Shown piece after piece: positions 48,751-61,274 of a DNA stretch of 64,000 nucleotides. The notes under the pieces are model-generated. The model was not told the origin of the DNA, made no database searches, and saw nothing but the letters and a program-made list of their open reading frames with translations. The position numbers were made by a program, and so were the translations under genes. Each line of letters starts with the position of its first letter. Position 1 is the stretch's first letter. Source of the stretch: Helicoverpa zea (Eukaryota; Arthropoda; Insecta; Lepidoptera; Noctuidae); NCBI RefSeq assembly GCF_022581195.2, contig NC_061482.1:16926001-16990000 (forward strand), read 5' to 3'.

Positions 48751-48819
48751 GTTGCCATGGTAACGAGTGGAGGTACAGCCCACGCACTTGTATCTAGACT
48801 AAAAGGTTCCCATGGCAAC
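48751..48819. promoter_or_regulatory. Pair of RFX-type X-box motifs
   Basis: GTTGCCATGGTAAC (48751-48764) and GTTCCCATGGCAAC (48806-48819) each differ at one base from the symmetrical X-box GTTGCCATGGCAAC bound by RFX factors. They lie 55 bp apart in a GC-richer stretch (48700-48980) with no repeat character. Candidate enhancer or promoter; targets could be fw or the four-span gene 1 kb away. Function is inferred. Confidence 0.5.
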
Positions 48820-49604
48820 GGACGGAAGGCTGCAGGGTGGCTGTTATTGATTCATAAGCCCCCTAGAACACCCTAGAGCCCCCTGGCTGCAGTTCCGGGA
48901 AGCCACGTAATTGCAATCCGAGAATATCCTTTGATGTCGAACTCGCCGTGGGCGGTAGGTAGCTGTGTTCGAGGAATGCAGCTTTCAAAGTAAAGGGAAT
49001 TATATTCCATGTTTGTAGGATTAATATGTTTGTTATTACGAAACATGGAATTTAAATTAAAAATAAAATAGTTGTTTCAATTTAAAAATATTGTATAGTT
49101 TCATGTAATCACATAAAGCATAGATTAATTTTGATAGAAAATAAGAATATACTAATTTCTTTTAAATATTCTTCTATATTAACTACTAAATAAACCCACA
49201 CAAATAATTAAAACAACGAAGTATTATCCCTAATTATAGGTGTGGATACCTAATAATTCATCATTTACTTAACTTTCATTAACAAAAACCCAGACGATTG
49301 AACACCTCAACCACACTAGTTCTATAAAAAATCAAATGGGACTAAAACTCATATAAAAATTGCCACAAAACCGCGACACAGTCACACAGTGACAAACCCG
49401 GGAAGTGGAAAATTAGCAGATCATGATAACACAAACAATTGTCTGCCGAACTATTAGCCTGATTAAGAAAGCGTGCTGTGAGAGAAAATAGAGTCATCTT
49501 TAGCACCTAGCGTTGTCAACTCGACTGAACAGAAAAAGGTTATGGAGACAACAAAATTGTTTGCAGATTTGTTCGCGAATTTGTGTAAGCGTCGACTATA
49601 TATT

Positions 49605-49733
49605 GGATACCATTGACTGTGTTTCGGAAGGCACGTTAAACTGTAGGTCCCGGCTGTCGTTGAACATCCTTGGCAGTCGTTACGGGTAGTCAGAAGCTAG
49701 TAAGCCTGACGACCAGTCTTACCAAGGGGTAAC
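49605..49733 (+). mobile_element. SINE body fragment
   Basis: Matches the middle of the SINE at 58852 (GACTGTGTTTCGGA, GTAGGTCCCGGCTGTC, CCAAGGGGTA) but lacks both head and 3' end. Confidence 0.7.
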
Positions 49734-50109
49734 TTGTAACTGTTTGCTAGAGCCATTAGACCAGAAGAAACATTTGTCTCTTCACAGTCCCACATGTCGG
49801 TTAAATAGCTAATATAAATATAAATAATATACATATTCAAATAGGTGCATATCATGAATCAATACACAAAATAATTATTTTATATTCAAGTAATTATCTC
49901 GGAATTAAATAAACTTCAATGTTATATCTCTCTCCGTAATTTTCTCCAGGCGTCACACAAACGGTGAAAACTCGCAACAAAACCTTGACATTGGAGACGC
50001 TGGCATTTTATTGGCCTATTCCGCCTATTCATTCATTGATTATCGTCAGTTGCACTTTCAACAACTATATAAATTCACGAAGATTAGAGCCTTTCGCTTA
50101 CATTGAAGT

Positions 50110-50460
50110 TACAAAATATTATATTAGACTCGTTCCACCTGCGTCTTGTAGGAACTACTCCGTACACTCAGATAAAAAGTAGCCTATATCCTTTGTTACC
50201 TTCTATCCACGTACAAAAATCCCATGAAAATCGGTTCAGTGAATTTTTTCATAAAAGCCGGTGAAAAGTATCTTTGTTTCCGCAGTTATACCTGCACCCT
50301 GTAGGAACAACTCCGTTCGCTCGGATAAATAGTAGCCTAGATCCTTTCTTAGGCTCTAAACTATCTGTGCACCAAGTCCCATTAAAAGTGGTCCTGTAAT
50401 TTCTGCATAAAAACCTTACAAACAGACAGAAACTTTCACATTTACACCAACTAAGGATAG
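50110..50460 (+). repeat. Two tandem degenerate copies of the same short repeat
   Basis: Two head-to-tail units (about 50110-50280 and 50281-50460) share GTAGGAAC-ACTCCG, CGGATAAA-AGTAGCCTA and a 3' half with CCCAT-AAAA. They are diverged members of the family at 36960. Confidence 0.5.
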
Positions 50461-51409
50461 TATAGAAATAAAATATTTGTAATACTTAAAAATTTAAATA
50501 AACACACCTACCGCATTCTTCGTGACAAGGTCATTGCGGTGCCTTTCTCGAAAACTTTCTACCCTGCGGCAGATCGCAGTGGGTCACACAGGTGGGGTCG
50601 GTGACCTCTGAGTCATTGAGATTGAATCATTTATTTTGTATCATACTTACAGATCTTACGTGGTGAGACTTTCCCGGTGATGGTTTAATTAGTTTTTCAG
50701 TGGGTACTTAAATGTATATGTTATGCTTTTTTTTGGAGACTTAGGCAGATGTGTTCTTAGAGGTAAATAACAGAAACTCCAAAGTGCTAATAAGAAAATT
50801 CTCAGAGGCAGAATCTGTAGATAGCCAAATAAATCCAGTCTGTATCGAATTTGAGACCGCTCAGTTGAAGCGCAAGCGACTCTATCAAAAAGTCTCACGT
50901 TTAATAATTAGAAAATGTTATTCATATTGGAATCTTACATTATCGTAGCAATAGGTACTTAATAATGTAACTTAAATTATAAAGTGCGAAAGTAATTTTG
51001 TCTGTTCCGCTTTTATGCCGAAACTACTGCACTGTTTGATACACAGACAGTCTAGGTACTTTTTACCCGATAGCTTGTAGTTCTCCTAGGATGCGGGTGA
51101 AATCGCATCAACCAGAGAGTATTTAATAAACTAATTCTAATGAGATAAGTCTACAAAGTGTGAATTTATCAAAAAGCAGAAACCTCATTATAACCATTAT
51201 ATCATACCATCACCACGTGCGTTATTACCGATCGTAACTTTACTATTCGCGTACAAGTGTTAATATGTTCATAACAAACGCATATCGGATAGCATCGAGC
51301 GTTAATTACTATCGCCCATAAGATAATTATGAAGTACAGAACTTCTCTAATTAATGCTGTAAATCATAAATAATGAGCTGTACTTGAAGACCTCTTCATT
51401 TTAATGATC

Positions 51410-51500
51410 TGCCTAGCCTTTTCCCGACTGTGCTGGGGTCAGCTTCAAGTCGAACCGCAAACAGATCGATTGCCTATCTAAGCTGCTAAACACAATTGTC
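51410..51500 (-). mobile_element. SINE 3' end fragment, minus strand
   Basis: Reverse-complement match to the SINE 3' end (GCCTAGCCTTTTCCCGAC, GGGGTCAGCTTCAAGTCG on the plus strand), followed by a few tens of bases of diverged body. Confidence 0.55.
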
Positions 51501-52392
51501 TGGGCATCTCGGAATCCCTTATTGTTTGTTGTTCATTACCTTCAGTTGTGCCCCAACACGGCCAACACCTGCCCAGGGAAAGACCTACTCATCACCACTG
51601 ACAACGCCGTGCACGCGGTAAAATACTGGGCCTTTAAGATTGATTGCCATTGACTCGCCAAGAACTAGAAGACATCCCTTGGTTAGGCTTGTTGACAGAC
51701 GTCCTGGCTTCTGACTGACTGACCTACCTGACCAGAAAGGTCTAGTCAACCAACAGTTTACTTTACGACAAATTCATAAAAAAAAATATGAATCAACGGT
51801 ATGTTTTCCATAAGCCTACTAAGTGTTAAGCCTTAGGACAAAGCTGTATTATCTCAAACATTGTGTAAGCTTTATCATCAGGATGCACCTGTTTTTACAG
51901 TCGTTCATTCACCTTTGCTACGATCTCTTATCAGTGAAGCGAAGTTATGCATCAGCTTTTATTATAATGTAGTGTTTCATAAAAATGTTAATATATAAAA
52001 AGAACCTACTTGTAATCGTTGTGGTCAGCTTTCCTTTGGCTGACAAAGTATTGTGCTTGAAATGAGGCAACTTATTAGCTTTGATAGTACTTGACACTAT
52101 TACTTTGTTATAATCAACATTATTACTGCTTTATCTTGCATCATTTTTGGCCAAACACTTGTAAGTTAAGTATAATCACACAGCTTATAACTTTACTATA
52201 GGTATTTAGAGCATTTCAACTTATTTAGAAAACAGAATCGGCCGCCAAAAAGGCACGAAAACAAAGAGCGAAAATACAAGCTAAAAAATCCACTTAATTG
52301 AGCCTTCCTAACAAGAATTAAGCTTCGAAGTTTATGCATGAACTCGCATTTGCATGCAACAGGATGGTTACGGCCGTTTAAGCGTGTTAAAA

Positions 52393-52470
52393 TGCCAGAC
52401 AGTGGCATGCCAAGAGCTTGGCGGGGTCTGGCAACGTGCCAGACCGCTGGCGGGACTTGGCAGGCTGCCA
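52393..52470. promoter_or_regulatory. Cluster of TGCCA/TGGC half-sites
   Basis: Nine TGCCA, TGGCA or TGGCG words in 78 bp, including TTGGCAGGCTGCCAT, one base from the NFI palindrome TTGGC-N5-GCCAA. Could be a binding-site cluster or a short tandem repeat of TGCCAGAC-like units. Confidence 0.3.
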
Positions 52471-54946
52471 TGAGCAAGGAGTAACAAGTTGTTGCACTTT
52501 TTTCTAGCTTACTGAGTTGTTAAGGACCGTAAATCACCAGTTGCTGCACATTTTGTTCGATAAGTAAGCATATGCCTACATACGTTTATGTATCTTTCTG
52601 TTTCATTACGTCGTTTGAAATTGACTGTGACTTCAATACTGAAGAAGAACTATAGCTTCTTGACAGTCGGGTAAAGAGAGCTTAATTTTTGTATGTATTT
52701 ATCTGTTCGTCGCAGCCCAAAAACTTCCACTGCTGGGCTGTCTACCTCAAGCTTGGGGGATTTGTCTATCGTTTGTTGCCCGTATACCCACCGCGCTGGG
52801 CTGGCGTATTGGTGACATAGCAAACGACATAAAACAATTATTCAGCTTTATATACCTAAGTAATATATGCACAAACATAAAATAACACAAGTTATAAAAT
52901 TCTATTTTTATGTAGTTGCAAATAGTGGCTAGTTTCTCCCGGATTGTGATCTAGGTTCTTCTTAGCATGTATTTCTAGTCATAAACACAGTTTTAGTACT
53001 TAGTAATTATACTACTGAGCACAGGTTAGTTTCTCTTAGGGTTATGACCGTACGACCTACGACCGGTCGCAATGACCCGGTTATGAGCACAGTTGCTGTT
53101 TAATATGGTTTTGGGTTAAAGAAGTATATTGATTGTAATAAAACTGACTAGGGTTGATAACCTTCTCTGATATTCCAGTAATTTTAAGATGTGTCTTGCA
53201 ATTAACTTTATCTAAAAAATATAACCTAAGATCGCATTTGGCAAGCATAAATAAAAATATGTTGATAGACATATTTATTACAGGTCAAAAAGCATTTGCA
53301 TACTGTTTAGTGTCTTGCGCATATTTTCACAAAGTCCATCTCACCGAGGAAATTATTAAGACGTAACTCACGAAAACAGGTCACACGATATTGGACAAAA
53401 GTTGAGAACAGTTAAAACTCCTTAAGGTCCATATTCCTACACAGAAGAGCATGAAAACTAAAGAATCAACGCTTCCGTACTTCTGAGAAAACTTTCATAG
53501 CATGAGCAAGATTATCTTGACGCAATCCCATCAGAGATGTGAAAGCTTGCACCGCTTCAACTGATTAGCAACCTTACGTGCGAACGTTTAAAGTTGATAT
53601 TCGCTAAGTGGTTGTATTATGCGGTATTATGAGAAACTTTAGATTTTCCCAATGAAGTCATTCGGGTCGAATCGGCCGAGTTTAGACGATTCAGAGGCGA
53701 TAGGGTTGATTGTAATCGCCGAGTTAAGCACGCATTATTTTGTTGTTACTCAGTAGCTTGGGCAATAAACAGCTTTGTTACATCTTGTTTTTATTGTGGA
53801 ATATATCACTTTTATATACGTGTGTACATAACATGTGTATAAATGTTATTTTGTAAGATGAAAATCAGATCCTCAAATTCTTAACAACGATTTTAGTGTT
53901 GGTTGTATATTTTCTATTTACTTAAGCATTATGATTTTTTGTATAGAATGTTTTCGAAAATAATATTTAAGACACCGGGCCATTTAGTATCTGACACTAG
54001 CTTCCTTGTGATTTCAATCATATTGCCAGAATCGATATACCTATATAATACCTACTGCAACAGTAGCAACAGTGTAAAAGATAGCCTACGTCCTTTGTAA
54101 GGGTCTAAACTCTCTCTAAATATTTAAATTAGTTTAGTTGTTTTGGCGTGAAACCGCGACAAATAAACTGGTGCTGTAGCTCTTCTTTTTCGTCCAGACT
54201 TATTATTACAAATACATATGATGGCAAAAACGAGCTCATTGCACTACTCTAGTATGTAGTACGTTCCAGTCTAAAGTTCTGGGTCGCAAAGCATCTGATA
54301 CGGAGACACCATATCATATTACATTCGGTGACCGGTCTCATCATTACTTGTTATGCGAATGATAAAATAGGAATTATTTCCAAAAGAAATAGAAATATAA
54401 TTTTGAATTGAAGTAATATTTCTACAGTTTTAATTGAATTTGTCTCTATCATCGACTAGGTTTAAAGTCATGTCGTATTTAAATGATTATCACAAAATGA
54501 AAATGTACACACAATTATTGACATACGTGGACTTTTCCTATGACTGTAATCAAAAACAAAAGTATGTTGAGAATGTTAAACTTTTTTCTTAGTTTTTGCT
54601 ACATCCTCATACAATTTTGATTACATGATTGAACAGCGAAGTGTAACAGGAAACAGGTGATTCATTAGTTGTTTTTATTTTATCTTCTATGTGTGACAAC
54701 GTTGTGAATCATTCGGCGAAAGTTACGAGCGTTCACCCGGCTCCGGTAAGTATGTAGCTGAGATGTGGGCGTTTCAGGTCCTACATGGCTGCATGCTCAT
54801 AGTATCATCACCTTTTGGTCATTAAAGGTATGTTTTTATGTCACAGTTTTGGCATTTTGAGGTTTGTGTACTGTACACAGAGGAGATTCCTTATTGGGTA
54901 AGTCAAGATGCTGGGTTGCCGTCATGACATCATTTATCGAAATAAT

Positions 54947-57512
54947 AAACCGGCCAAGTGCGAGTCGGACTCGCGCACCGAGGGTTCCGTACAAATGCTG
55001 TATAGATAAAAAGTGAGTTTCGCGCCAACCGTTCAGTTTAGAACAATCATAGTTATGGTAATTTCGTGAGAGTCAAAATAGTTAATATTTTTTATTTTAT
55101 AATATAACTAAAATAGTAGGCCAGTACCTTGTAAAAGTTATTTTATTAAAGTTATTTATATACAACATTTTATAGTCATCATTCAGAAATCTGATTGAAA
55201 ATAACTAATTATGTCTTAAAGGTCATGGGGCATATCTGACCCGCTTTGTAAAAAGTGGCGGACATGAATCAAAGTAGTTTTAAATCGTGGAGAATGGTAT
55301 GACGTTTCTTTGAATATAAATATTTTATTAAAATTCCATGGAGACGAATGTCCAGGATCGTTTGAAAAATATAAAAGGCAAGCAGTTTCAGAGGATTGTA
55401 CAGGTTGCAATGCTAGTTTTTATTGTTAAAGACATTTCATAAAGAAGGAAGGTGCCAATCCGGATGACCAGGATCTGATGAGGATCTGGAAACCCTGAGA
55501 AATCGAGGGCAACTCTTGAATATTGTAGGCACGCATCGAGTCATAACCAGACATGTGAGTGTATTTTTGAGGGTACTGGTAAACAGTGAAGGTTTGGAGC
55601 TGATTTGATTATAGAGACTACAGAGAGTCATGGGAACTCCCAAACGGTATGTTGCAACTACCACGTGTTTCGGCTTATTTTATTCGTATTGGCGAAGACT
55701 TTCCACAAAGATAGGTTTGACTGCCATTGTGGGATCGACAGCTAAGATCAGATATAGTTATGGGAACTCCTTTACAATTTATAACGTAACCTTGTGTTGG
55801 AGCTTATTTTATTTTAGGTGATGAGAATTCACTACTAACTTGGGTTAAAGCAGACCGCCTGACGACTTGTAGCTGTCGAATTGTAACAACGACTTCTAGA
55901 GAGTAGGATTCGGGGCTGCTGGCTTTACGTTTCTAGAGCCTTGACAAAAGTGTAATTCTGTCCCTTTCTTTGTTTTATAAAGTCGGCATTATTTTATTTT
56001 GTAGCATTTTACAAACAAATCCAACTTCAAACATATAAAAAAGCAACAAGAAAACAAAAGCAAGAAAGAAATTAAAAAGATGTTAGGCGCATCGGTGTAA
56101 AAGTCGGTGTCTAGAGAATGCATCTATATTTATTTAACCACCGAGATCTAGACCGATGCATATAAACAGTTTTCTTGTTGTTTTAGAAGTTGTTTTTTTT
56201 TTGTAAAAAGTTTTTATTTTTAACTTTTGTGAAAAGTTCTCGTCAATACGAATAATATAAGCCCAAACACGACGTAACTAAAACATACCGAGTTCTCTCG
56301 ACTTTCTCACGTCTCCATCATCAGATAAGCTCTAAACCTTCACTGTTTGATAGTATCACCAGACATACATCTGAGAATCAAGTTTTAATCCTATGCATGC
56401 CTACAATTTCTGATAGTTGCCCTCGATTTCTCAGGATTTCCATCATCAGATCTTGACCTGATGACAATGGAAATAAAGGGCGAGTATACTCTTTCACTAC
56501 AAAGAAATGATTTCTCAAATCCGTCAAACTTGGTCGTTTAAATTCCCCATTGAAATGAGGAAAATATTTGATGTTTACACCTGATTTTCTCTAGATTCCC
56601 ATGGTTCACATTGATGCCACTAATGCCATAGTAAATCAGAGCCTTTATCATTATACTGTGCTATATTTCGTTCGTATCCGCCGTGGGTATGGTTTTCATA
56701 CTAAGGTGCCCAATGACCTTTGAATGATTTAAAATTTTTCACAGTTTAGAGGCCATTATATTTAAGAAGTGTTTGATATGAATTTCACTTTTTATTCAAA
56801 ACTTTAATATCTCTACGCGTTCATGTGAAAAAGGGTAGGTAGTAAGTTTATAATTATTAAAAAAATATTTTATGTCATGTAAGCAAAAATAATATTTTAA
56901 TATTTTATGTAACTTCAAATTTATCATTTTCGCAATTTTTCCTTTATCTGTACTATATAACGTTGCTTCGTGCCGAATTTTAAGATTCTGAGTTCACGGG
57001 AAGTACCTTGTAAGTTTTGATTCCCTAGCGTGTGACGGAAATTCGTCTAAGGTGTCGGTAAAACTGCTGTATCTTTTGATCGCGTTAACTTAGTAGTTTG
57101 ATTTTTTCATTTTCTTCAAGGGACAATAGACCTAGGTATTTGGTATAAATTTCAATTTGGTACCTTTATTCGTTCGTGAGAAATAAGGTAGTAAGTTTCA
57201 TTTTATTAAAATATTTTTATTATGTTATATAACAAAAAAAATGTGATTTTCGCAATTTTTCCTATATTTGCATTATATGACAATGCTTCATGCCAAATTT
57301 CAAGATTCTGAGTTTACGGGAAGTACCCTGTAGGTTTTGATTCCTTTGCGAGTGTCGAGAATTTGTTGAAAATATCGACATAATCGGTTGTATCTTTTGA
57401 TTGGCTTGGCTTAGAAGCTTGATATTTTCACAGCCTAAAGGGACAATAGACCCGAGTATTTCATGTGAATTTCAGCTTGATACGTCCACGCGTTCTTAAG
57501 ATAAAGGGTCTT

Positions 57513-57559
<47 letters not shown>

Positions 57560-57622
57560 GGACAACAAAGTGATCCTATAAGGGTTCCGTTTTTTCCTTT
57601 CGAGGTACGGAACCCTAAAAAT
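54947..57622. repeat. Complex lepidopteran repeat with inner tandem and inverted units
   Basis: Left end: CCGGCCAAGTGCGAGTCGG then AGGGTTCCGTAC. Right end: (GACA)n, AAGGGTTCCG and GGTACGGAACCCTAAAAA. Inside, about 305-bp units are repeated (CGCAATTTTTCCT at 56931 and 57249; GATTCTGAGTT-ACGGGAAGTACC in both; TGTATCTTTTGAT at 57069 and 57389). A segment at 55470-55640 recurs inverted at 56300-56470 (CCCTGAGAAATCGAGGGCAA). Such composites are frequent in Lepidoptera; no coding frame was found. Confidence 0.65.
57513..57559 (+). repeat. (GACA)n microsatellite
   Basis: About twelve uninterrupted GACA units, ending in GACGGACA. It is part of the right end of the repeat at 54947-57622. Confidence 0.95.
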
Positions 57623-57848
57623 TGAGTAAGGTATGAAATTGATGATCAATATCACCAATATTAATAAAATGATAACTCATAGAGCCTTACGATCCGGCAG
57701 TTATATTGGAAGAGGACGACCACTACACAAAAAAAAACTACGGATAGGTTTCGTGAAAGACGATAAGGCAGAGGCGGGCATTATAGAGCCTTAATTGTCA
57801 AAATGGATTTTCCCACACAAGAACACCCGTAAAATCACCAGTTGCAAC

Positions 57849-58298
57849 TTAAACATACATGTCCCATTTAAATGAATTCCGAAATCCGTGATACCCAAGG
57901 TGTTGGCTTGGAGGCCGCATTCTTGCACCGTTAGGAGTCCAATGCGCAGTTAGTTCGACTGTAATCAGGTCGGTTGAGAACATGCTTGCCGGTGGAAGTC
58001 GAGGCATGCGATAGGCTCGTGTTACACTCGATGGATAGGTGACGAACGATGATGGTAGTTTAGTGTTAGGTGTGCTGTGATGCGTTGTTGTTTTAGTTGT
58101 AATATCTATCTGTGTATTAATATCTAATAGGCTGTTGATAATGTTCGCGGTTGGGCCGAAATCACTTTTTAAATTTTCACGAAGTAGGAGTTTGGAAGTC
58201 ACTATAACCCAATAAACCGCACCGATGCATCCGAGAGCACAATAAATAGTACCTAAGTCTTTCGAATAATTCCGCAGCCCACGTATACAATTAGATAC
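57849..58298 (-). CDS. Possible terminal exon of an unknown membrane protein
   Basis: On the minus strand the frame is open from 58340 to the TAA at 57849, about 160 codons without Met near the start. The acceptor at 58298 (AACGCAG) would give about 149 residues; an alternative at 58337 (TTGACAG) gives 13 more. The translation has a strongly hydrophobic segment, DLGTIYCALGCIGAVYWVIV, followed by a polar, Thr/Ser/Pro-rich region and a C-terminus ending FKWDMYV. One membrane span with a polar tail is plausible. I recognise no domain. It could be the last exon of a gene upstream on this strand, an old element ORF, or chance; the hydrophobic segment and length favour coding. Confidence 0.35.
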   Translation of the reverse strand, partial: VSNCIRGLRNYSKDLGTIYCALGCIGAVYWVIVTSKLLLRENLKSDFGPTANIINSLLDINTQIDITTKTTTHHSTPNTKLPSSFVTYPSSVTRAYRMPRLPPASMFSTDLITVELTAHWTPNGARMRPPSQHLGYHGFRNSFKWDMYV

Positions 58299-58851
58299 CT
58301 GCGTTATTATTCTAATTAAGCCGTCTGAAAGGTGCTTCTGTCAAGAAATGGTTAGGCGCTTTAAAATAGATGCTTTAATCACTAAGGGCCGTTCCCAATT
58401 TTCTATCTATCCCTGGTTTTTCTAACAAGAGATAGAGATTTGACATTAACTTGTTTTGGGCTTATGCAAAATTCTATATCTAGTTAGCAAGTCGTCAGAT
58501 TTGAGATTAGCTTTTGGGTCAGCCGTAAGACGCCACGACTTACAATAAAATGTTTACGAGCCCTTATGCAGTTACGGATATCATTGTCATTCACAGAAAG
58601 GATATTACTAAACCAGCTTCAGTATTAAGTTCCGAGCATTTGATTGGCAATTTCCTCGACATTTTATAACAAGGAACTGTATGTAATAGGTAATAACAAT
58701 TTGCAAGGAAGGCAGGGTTGTTAGTTATGTAGTTTATATTGTTTTATATGTGTTAGTCATTTGAGTTAGTTATTAACCGACTTCTAGAAGAGGTGGTTCT
58801 CATTTTTGGATTTTTTATTTTTTTTATTTGTGTCTTTGGTTGTGATGTTTA

Positions 58852-59234
58852 GTAGTCGTGGTGGCCTAGTGAGCAAAGAACCAACCTCTCGAGTATGAGG
58901 GCGCGGGTTCGATTCCAGGTCAGGCAAGTACCAATGCAACTTTTCTAAGTTTGTATGTACTTTCTAAGTATATCTTAGACACCAATGACTGTGTTTCGGA
59001 TGGCACGTTAAACTGTAGGTCCCGGCTGTCATTGAACATCCTTGGCAGTCGTTACGGGTAGTCAGAAGCCAGTAAGTCTGACACCAGTCTAACCAAGGGG
59101 TATCGGGTTGCCCGGGTAACTGGGTTGAGGAGGTCAGATAGGCAGTCGCTTCTTGTAAAGCACTGGTACTCAGCTGAATCCGGTTAGACTGGAAGCCGAC
59201 CCCAACATAGTTTGGGAAAAGGCTTGGAGGATGA
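58852..59234 (+). mobile_element. tRNA-derived SINE, full length, with 15-bp target duplication
   Basis: TGGTTGTGATGTTTA flanks the element exactly (58837-58851, 59235-59249). The head has a pol III A box (TGGCCTAGTGAG, 58862-58873) and B box (GGTTCGATTCC, 58906-58916), then a conserved body ending GGAGGATGA. Related pieces in this window: 61275-61588, 49605-49733, 32265-32400, 29763-29893, 41755-41840, 11935-11995, and inverted at 20209-20343 and 51410-51500. Confidence 0.88.
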
Positions 59235-60544
59235 TGGTTGTGATGTTTACAGAACTAACTTAGAATGTAGTGTGTCTAACAGGATAATCGTTATGTTGTC
59301 TTAGAGCCAATGCATTTTTCTTAGGATTCGTTTAAACAAGATCATAGATAAGTACCTACTTGGAGTATGCTTCTTTTCTCAAACGCGCTTATCTCCACGA
59401 ACACATTAAAAAAGTCTTTCAGTGTTAGATAGCCCATTTATCCAGGAAGGCAATATGTCAGTACCAGACTTTTTACGAAGACGGGACGCAGGTAAGACCG
59501 AAAGTTGGTCATTATTAAGTTAAAGTGAAGGTTATGGTCATGATAGTTAACACTGCTCAGTATAATTTGCAAGTTATTTAAAACAAAAAAAAAAGCGTCA
59601 AAATTTTCAAACAATGAATTTCTCACGACGGACATAGTAAGAATAAATCTCGTCAGCATTACAAAATAACAGATAACTAAAATTAATTATTATGATACTT
59701 TCACTTGGCTTCACTAAAACTACTTTTACTCACTGCGCTGTGGTTTTAGAACGACGTAAGCGCCAAGCTTCATACCAACTTTAATGTGTAGATTTAACTT
59801 TAATGTGTAGATTTGAACTCGGTTTATTCCATGTGCATTCTTGGAATTCTCAAAGCTATAGCTAAACTTTCTTTGATAATAAAACTGGTTTTTGTTGCTA
59901 GCTTCTCTAAGCATTATTGAAGAAAATCATAATTTCGAAGTCTTATGAAAAGAAATTTCGTTAAAACTGGCGAAAAATACTAAGAGTACTCGCTACAAAC
60001 TTTTAGTCGGCCGATAGTTTGTTTGGGCTCATAAATCAGTGTGTAGATGAATGGTGGTACGCACATTACAAAGATTAGGTATTTAGATGGTATCAGACCG
60101 ACTGATAACATTGATTTGAATCAAGACTTTATTTAAAAATAAAAAATTGCCAAACATCGGATTAACCGATTGTCGGCCGACTAGCTATAGTACAATATTC
60201 GATACCTTTATCAATACAAAAAAAAAGAAATTATTTTACATAATTCAAAACGCAGTAATATCAAAAAGATAATTAGCGTACAAATGAAACAGTTCGCTGA
60301 AGTCAGCGGAGCGTAAAGTTCGCAAGTTTGCTGGCTGCACAATTGTCTAGCTGGGCGTAAAGTTAGCCTGGCACAGCGATAACAAGCTTGTTGACGGGCA
60401 GACTTTACGCTTCAATACTTGTATCGCAGCTCGTTATAGGAAGATGCCAATTAGCGGAAGATAATAATTGGTAGCTAGAAATACAATATTATTCCAATGT
60501 TGTTTACAATAACGAAAATATTGCACCTACATTTTTAAATAATA

Positions 60545-60705
60545 TTCAAAATCAGTTATACAAAATTGGCTGCAAAACAGCACTTTTTGAACGTCGCAGA
60601 TTTTCAAAAGACAGCCTAAAAGCGCCCACCCTTCACCACTTTCCTATGAGTTTTGCTGGAAGGAAGAACTGACGCAACAAACTCCCCAGCAACACATGTC
60701 TGTCT
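60545..60705 (-). mobile_element. LINE 3' end fragment, minus strand
   Basis: Reverse complement of the family at 30285: GGCTGCAAAACAGCACTTTT and ACTCCCCAGCAACACATGT on the plus strand. Confidence 0.55.
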
Positions 60706-61274
60706 GTAGATTAGAAGATTTCAACAATATTTTATATATAAATTGGTACATAATGTATGCAAGGTGTGCTATAAGTATGGGTTGCATTAAGTAAATTGAC
60801 CATCCAAAATTGTCTGTCTAAATTACCTACACATATGCAAATACAATAATAATTAGAAAACGTTTTCCCAAAAGTATTTTGTAAATATTTTTCCAGATAC
60901 AAAATAATTTCTTACATGAAAAACCTTATTTCCATTATTTTCACGTTATCAATCAGTACCACCCACTGCATTATAAAGTCAAAACAAACTGAAGATCCCT
61001 ATTTTTATAAACTTAACAAAAAAATAACGTCTGTAAGCTCCTTAATTGCCAATTATGTTGTTTGTGAAAATTGCTGTATAAAAGTAAAAATAGCTGTCTG
61101 ATTCCATCGCCAGACTGTTATTGACTACCTACTTCAAATATTCTTGAAAAAACGTCTGTTATTCGACCTTTCTGCAACCTTAGGTTGAAAGGGATTTCTA
61201 GATTTTTCTGTTCAATAATAAGAACATTCTAGGTAGGTACTTATTAAAAATTTGGGTTTGATATTAATGATAGG

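Larger units (their letters stand above)
47751..57848. other. Non-coding region right of the four-span gene
   Basis: Contains a MITE (47941-48103), the X-box pair, a SINE piece (49605-49733), repeats at 50110-50460, the TGCCA cluster, an RTE scrap at 52715-52810 and the complex repeat 54947-57622. 53000-54940 shows only AT-rich unique-looking DNA with a short-repeat remnant near 54050-54160. The missing fw 5' exon may lie here but was not identified. Confidence 0.5.

Noticed and set aside
53081..53366. Overlapping 63- and 70-residue frames on opposite strands
   Set aside because: AT-rich, no conserved pattern; consistent with chance open frames.
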